Below are positions 60,684-64,000 of a DNA stretch of 64,000 nucleotides, piece by piece (positions within the stretch are counted from its first letter, which is position 1; every line of letters starts with the position of its first letter). The position numbers were made by a program, and so were the translations under genes. Origin of the DNA: Rhizobium chutanense (GTDB lineage Bacteria; Pseudomonadota; Alphaproteobacteria; Rhizobiales; Rhizobiaceae); the NCBI RefSeq assembly GCF_002531935.1, contig NZ_NWSV01000008.1:186001-250000 (forward strand), in the 5' to 3' direction. A model generated the notes under the pieces. It did no database searches and was not told the origin of the DNA. It saw only the letters and a program-made list of their open reading frames with translations.

Positions 60684-61639
60684 GGCATCCTGAAGAACTG
60701 TCCGATCTTGTCGCGGAGCGCCGCCTCTTGCTCAGCGCTTCCAGGGTAATCGAAATGACCGGCGTCCAGGATGAAGATTTCATTATATTTCGGTATCGAA
60801 TTGGCGACAGCGAACTGACAGGGCGGCGCGACCGAAGGGTCGAAAAGCGCCACCGCCGTCAGCATCGGCACCTCGATCCGCCGCGCCGCAGTCGCCGCGT
60901 CGTAGAAGCGCAGCGTCTCCAGGACATTTCCATGTTCCGCCTGATATTCCTGCACCGATTGGGCGCTGCCGACGCTCGGCAGCTTGAGGCGCAGCGGCTG
61001 GTGGCCGAAGCTCGGCAGCGCGAGATGCCCGCGGTCGATACGCTCGTCATAGGCGATCGCCATCGCCCCGACGCCGCCGCCGAAGCTGATGCCGCTATAG
61101 CCGATATGCCCCGACAGCCAGGGATAGAGTGCAGCGAGCGTCGAGACGGCCAGCCAGATATCCTCGACACAGCCGCCGATAATATAGGAATTCGGCTTGT
61201 CGATATCGTGCAGCACATGCCAGGAGGGATTTTCGGAAATCGGCGGATGCCTGCTCAGCGACAGCCCCCGGCAGCAGGGAAAAATCACCGCCGTGTCCTC
61301 GACCGGAAGATTGAAGTCAGGCTGATCCCGCCCGCCATACCCATGCCCGACGACGAGACCTCGCTTCACCTGCCCCTCGCGCGGCAGCAGCAGCCAGCCG
61401 CCGATCTTGAACGCATCCGTGGAGAAATAGACGAGATCGAGCACGTGCCAGTCTGGATGGGTGAGTTCGCTGCGGGAAAGCACCGGCCGCGGATCGACCA
61501 TCAGCGCCTTGCGATACCGCGCCTCCCAGAATGCGTCGAAACCCTCCGGTTCCTCCGGCGGCTCGATCGCCAGAAGCTCTCCGAGCCGCATGCCGTAGGT
61601 CGGATCGAAATCGAAGGGATGTGCTGTCGGAATGCTCAT
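60680..61639 (-). CDS. acetylxylan esterase / cephalosporin-C deacetylase family
   Basis: A 319-residue AXE1/Cah-family carbohydrate esterase. The entry motif is GHGYGGRDQPDFN, the nucleophile is in the elbow GYSGISFGGGVGAM, and the late histidine is in LDAGHFDYPG. The family removes acetyl groups from short sugars or antibiotics in the cytosol. The ATG at 61639 opens with the usual DFDPTYGMRLGELL region; a frame to 61750 extends without homology. It overlaps the next esterase gene. Confidence 0.85.
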   Translation of the reverse strand: MSIPTAHPFDFDPTYGMRLGELLAIEPPEEPEGFDAFWEARYRKALMVDPRPVLSRSELTHPDWHVLDLVYFSTDAFKIGGWLLLPREGQVKRGLVVGHGYGGRDQPDFNLPVEDTAVIFPCCRGLSLSRHPPISENPSWHVLHDIDKPNSYIIGGCVEDIWLAVSTLAALYPWLSGHIGYSGISFGGGVGAMAIAYDERIDRGHLALPSFGHQPLRLKLPSVGSAQSVQEYQAEHGNVLETLRFYDAATAARRIEVPMLTAVALFDPSVAPPCQFAVANSIPKYNEIFILDAGHFDYPGSAEQEAALRDKIGQFFRMP

Positions 61640-61840
61640 CCGGCTTTGTCCCGTGAAACGGCCGGTTGCGCAAGGTTCTGCCTGCGCCACGGGTAAAGGC
61701 CTGATCACGCCCTTCAGCTCTATCGTCTTTGCGCCCATGCGCTTGGCCATAAAGCGTTCGAGATCGGCATCGATTGTCCGGTCCTCCGTCGAGACGGCAT
61801 ACCGGCTCGGCTTCGAACGCCAGGCCGCCAGTGGTCTCGC

Positions 61841-62239
61841 TTACGGCACGGGGCAGCGGTATTTATAGGCAATCAACGTCGTCATCAGCTCCTCGCCGGT
61901 GACGTCGCGTATGCCCGGATTCTCTTCCAGGAATGTGCACAGCGTATTGCCGATCGCTTCCGCCGTGGTTCCCATAGGAACACAGGCGTTGATACCAACG
62001 GAATTGGCAAAATATGCCGATCTCACCATGGCCTTTGTCGCAGGAACGGCTTCGATGAAACTGCGGCGGGCCAGATACTCGTCCCTGTTCCATTTATCCA
62101 ACCATCCGGCAACGTATCCGACGACAAATTGCCGTGAACCGCCGCAATCGGAATAAAGCAGGTCACCGCTGGAAAACCCGGCGGGAATCTTTGCTGAAAC
62201 CGTTGCCAACAGAGTGGCGATAAGAATGCCCGACATCAC
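61841..62239 (-). CDS. exported Rap1a/Tai-like protein
   Basis: A 132-residue protein with a short signal peptide (MMSGILIATLLATVSA) and a small helical domain with conserved cysteines (LLYSDCGG, NACVPMG, TLCTFLEENP, YRCPVP). The CVP and final YRCP resemble the Rap1a/Tai immunity fold that neutralises type VI amidase effectors. No effector or secretion gene is nearby, so any immunity role is a guess. Confidence 0.6.
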   Translation of the reverse strand: MMSGILIATLLATVSAKIPAGFSSGDLLYSDCGGSRQFVVGYVAGWLDKWNRDEYLARRSFIEAVPATKAMVRSAYFANSVGINACVPMGTTAEAIGNTLCTFLEENPGIRDVTGEELMTTLIAYKYRCPVP

Positions 62240-62370
62240 ACCTCCAAAGCGCTCGACGGAGCGGAGCTTCGATCGGGAAAGTGTCGGAAATTAGCTTCAA
62301 ACGTGTCATCTTTTTTACTGCATTCAAAAGTAGCAACTGACGACCGGCCGTCCGTTGAAGAGAGGTTGTC

Positions 62371-62422
62371 CCGCGCCCAAGGACTTGGGCGCACTGGATT
62401 CCTGTGACGAGCACAGGAATGA
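62371..62422. repeat. dispersed palindromic repeat, part B
   Basis: 52 bases identical to 25573-25624: the GCGCCCAAGGACTTGGGCGC hairpin followed by the inverted 29-base core (62394-62422). Confidence 0.9.
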
Positions 62423-62574
62423 CCGAGGACAGGTTGAGTGCCACGGCCATGAAGGGAGGTATGCGGCAGCCTCTCCGTTCCCACCCACCTTTCGCACAAT
62501 ATGCCCCTCGTTCCCCATCTTCCCGCCTGAGCCTCAAAAGATGGGGTAGAGATGAAGCAGACCCTCTCCCTCCG

Positions 62575-62633
62575 TCATTCCTGTGCTCGTCACAGGAATC
62601 CAGCCACCGCGCGTCCGCGCGGTGAATGACTCG
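62575..62633. repeat. dispersed palindromic repeat, part A
   Basis: 59 bases matching 25498-25556: the 29-base core (62575-62603) then a CACCGCGCG-TCCG-CGCGGTG hairpin. The copy near cobP has CACGGCGCG and CGCCGTG, a compensated base change that keeps the stem paired. Confidence 0.9.
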
Positions 62634-62719
62634 AATGCTCCGCTGAAGGGATCTCCCCAAGGGCTGGGGCGTATAGGATTCGCCTACCGGCATTCAACGC
62701 AGCCAGCCGATCGCTAGCC

Positions 62720-63343
62720 TCAATCGAACCGACTGACCTCGAGCCCATTGCCGACCGGCAGCAGCACGCTCGATATGCCAGGTTTGGCGCGGACGGCTTC
62801 GCCATAGCGTCTCACATCATCGCCTCCCGGGCGGAGCATGTTGTCGGCGACGATGATCGCGCCCGGATTGAGCCTGGGATAGAAGGCCTCGAGGCACGGA
62901 ACGTAAAGATCCTTCCAGAGATCCACGAGCACGAAATCGATGCCCTGGGAAAGCTCGCCGATCATCTGGACGGCGTCCCCGACCTTGAACTCGACGTGAT
63001 CGGCGAGGCCTGCCTTGACGGCCATGTCACGCGCATAGGCCGACTTGTAATCGTGCATTTCCATGGTGATCAGCCGGCCGCCGGTGGCGCGCGCGGCTGC
63101 CGCCAGCCAGATTCCGGAATAACCGAAGGAGGTGCCGAGTTCGAGAATGGTCGGGCTCTTGAAGCTGCTCGCTAGGATATTGAGGAACTGCCCCGTCTCC
63201 GGCCCGACCGCGCGCAGCCGCTGATCCTGCCCGCCGTCGCGGCCGCCGGGAGGCTGCTCGCGCGGGCTGTTGCGCTCCGTCGCGATCATCCTGTGATAGG
63301 TGTCGAGCACGTCCTGGATTCTGCCGTCCAATATCTTCTCCAT
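62720..63343 (-). CDS. class I SAM-dependent O-methyltransferase (family 3)
   Basis: A 207-residue methyltransferase with the SAM motif ILELGTSFGYSGIWLA, an acidic residue in ITMEMHDYKSAYA and the metal-binding-type region FVLVDLWKDLYVPCLEAF, then IVADNMLRPG. It resembles catechol-type O-methyltransferases, but the substrate is unknown. It is monocistronic. Confidence 0.87.
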   Translation of the reverse strand: MEKILDGRIQDVLDTYHRMIATERNSPREQPPGGRDGGQDQRLRAVGPETGQFLNILASSFKSPTILELGTSFGYSGIWLAAAARATGGRLITMEMHDYKSAYARDMAVKAGLADHVEFKVGDAVQMIGELSQGIDFVLVDLWKDLYVPCLEAFYPRLNPGAIIVADNMLRPGGDDVRRYGEAVRAKPGISSVLLPVGNGLEVSRFD

Positions 63344-63609
63344 GTCCGCCTAAGCGAAATGCTGCCCGTCGATCGGCCGATCATTGCCGATCGAAACAGC
63401 ACCGGAAAGTTAAACTTTGGCAATCATCGCCTTTGCCGGCTCCCCTTCGGTTGCGCATGCCGCCATCCTCGGCTACATCAAACCGCAATGGCCGGGTCAC
63501 CGGCCACGTAAGCGTTAACGTCACTCAACGCGTATGATCGAACGGCTTTGCGGCTTCGATCTGCGCGACTGTGTCCTGCGGATCGAGCTTTCCAGCCCGG
63601 GAAGGACAC

Positions 63610-64000
63610 ATGGATAACAATCAGCTCAAAGAACCCGCTTCAACGGCCCCCGGCATCGAACGGGTTCGTCACAACACCCGCCGGCGCACGCTCACGGTCG
63701 AAAGCGTCGTCGACATCACCCCCGGCATGCGCCGCATCACGTTAACAGGCGACGACCTCGCCGATTTCACCAGCCTTGCGCCCGACGACCACATCAAGAT
63801 CTTCGTTCGTGCTGCCGATGGCAGCGAAGAGCGCCGTGACTATACCCCTCGCCGCTACCACAATACCGAGCGCAGATTGACCATCGACTTCGCCCTGCAC
63901 GAGGCAGGCCCGGTGACGCGATGGGCGATCGAAGCGCGCCCCGGCGACAGGCTCGAAATCGGCGGACCAAGGGGCTCCGCAGTGGTTTCCGCGACGGTCA
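63610..64000 (+). CDS. siderophore-interacting protein (FAD-binding), 5' part
   Basis: The first 130 residues of a siderophore-interacting flavoprotein (ViuB/YqjH type), cut by the window end. The FAD-domain signature is present: VVDITPGMRRITLTGDDLAD, then the DYTPRRYH flavin-binding motif and FALHEAGPVTRWA. These cytosolic reductases free iron from ferric siderophores using NAD(P)H. AAGGA precedes the ATG. Confidence 0.88.
   Translation, partial: MDNNQLKEPASTAPGIERVRHNTRRRTLTVESVVDITPGMRRITLTGDDLADFTSLAPDDHIKIFVRAADGSEERRDYTPRRYHNTERRLTIDFALHEAGPVTRWAIEARPGDRLEIGGPRGSAVVSATV

Larger units (their letters stand above)
62240..62719. other. intergenic region dominated by dispersed repeats
   Basis: 480 bp with the two repeat halves described separately (62371-62422 and 62575-62633). 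No gene is supported; the promoter of the Rap1a-like gene must lie near 62250-62340 (TTAGCTTCAA, TTTTTTACTG). Confidence 0.5.

Noticed and set aside
58086..60749. 887-codon open frame on the + strand
   Set aside because: It lies fully antisense to the DHA2 exporter and esterase genes and its translation is His/Arg/Gln-rich with no domain; it is a GC-rich shadow.
1..64000. tRNA or rRNA genes
   Set aside because: No cloverleaf-like GTTCGA-containing segments or rRNA signatures were noticed by eye; a covariance-model search would settle it.

Overview
The window looks like chromosomal DNA of a fast-growing alphaproteobacterium of the Rhizobium leguminosarum/etli group. The evidence is a GC-rich gene-dense layout, a complete acpXL-to-lpxXL cluster for the very-long-chain fatty acid of rhizobial lipid A, an FnrN-type oxygen regulator preceded by two perfect anaeroboxes, aerobic-pathway cobalamin genes (cobA, B, C, D, E, N, O, P, Q, W), GGAAC-N16-CGTT promoters of the EcfG general-stress type, and an arsenic operon that exports arsenite through an aquaglyceroporin. 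The species is inferred from gene content, not from a marker gene.

Layout. 1-4.5 kb holds a cut-off alpha/beta hydrolase, gnd, an AraC regulator with SRPBCC and VOC proteins, and a PAS protein. 4.5-10 kb is the lipid A cluster, read leftward: acpXL, fabZXL, fabF2XL, fabF1XL, an MDR dehydrogenase and lpxXL. 10-12 kb has fnrN, an L,D-transpeptidase and a zinc-ribbon protein. 12-26 kb is the cobalamin region: a translationally coupled cobA-cobB-cobC-cobD operon, a nucleoside hydrolase, cobE, a TauE/SafE-type permease on the opposite strand, and a cobP-cobW-cobN-cobO operon headed by a cobalamin riboswitch. cobQ stands alone at 34-35.6 kb. 26-30.5 kb has a CLC-type channel, a class III cyclase and an SDR enzyme. 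30.7-34.1 kb is an AT-richer accessory stretch with four unrecognised membrane-protein genes and decayed duplicates. 36-45 kb contains an orphan glycine-betaine-type binding protein, an entericidin-like lipoprotein, LysR regulators, an ArgO/ArgP-like pair, a Gre factor, MgtC and a group of small stress proteins. 45-49 kb has a GlxA-type regulator, two tandem-receiver signalling proteins (one a diguanylate cyclase), and a dinB-tetR pair. 50-53 kb is the arsenic locus. 53-64 kb has a large MscS-family channel, DUF924, a receiver-kinase fusion, a drug exporter, two esterases, a Rap1a-like protein, an O-methyltransferase and a cut-off siderophore-interacting protein.

The most unusual signals are two palindrome-bounded segments inside cobN, bounded by perfect 25-bp and 17-bp inverted repeats, with lengths (141 and 201 bp) divisible by three, so the enzyme reads through them. 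Others are a heptapeptide tandem repeat in cobC, a mobile-looking palindromic repeat placed between the B12 riboswitch and cobP, a ketosynthase (FabF2XL) without its catalytic cysteine next to an intact partner, and the accessory island of orphan membrane proteins. I saw no rRNA, tRNA, CRISPR array or intact insertion sequence.
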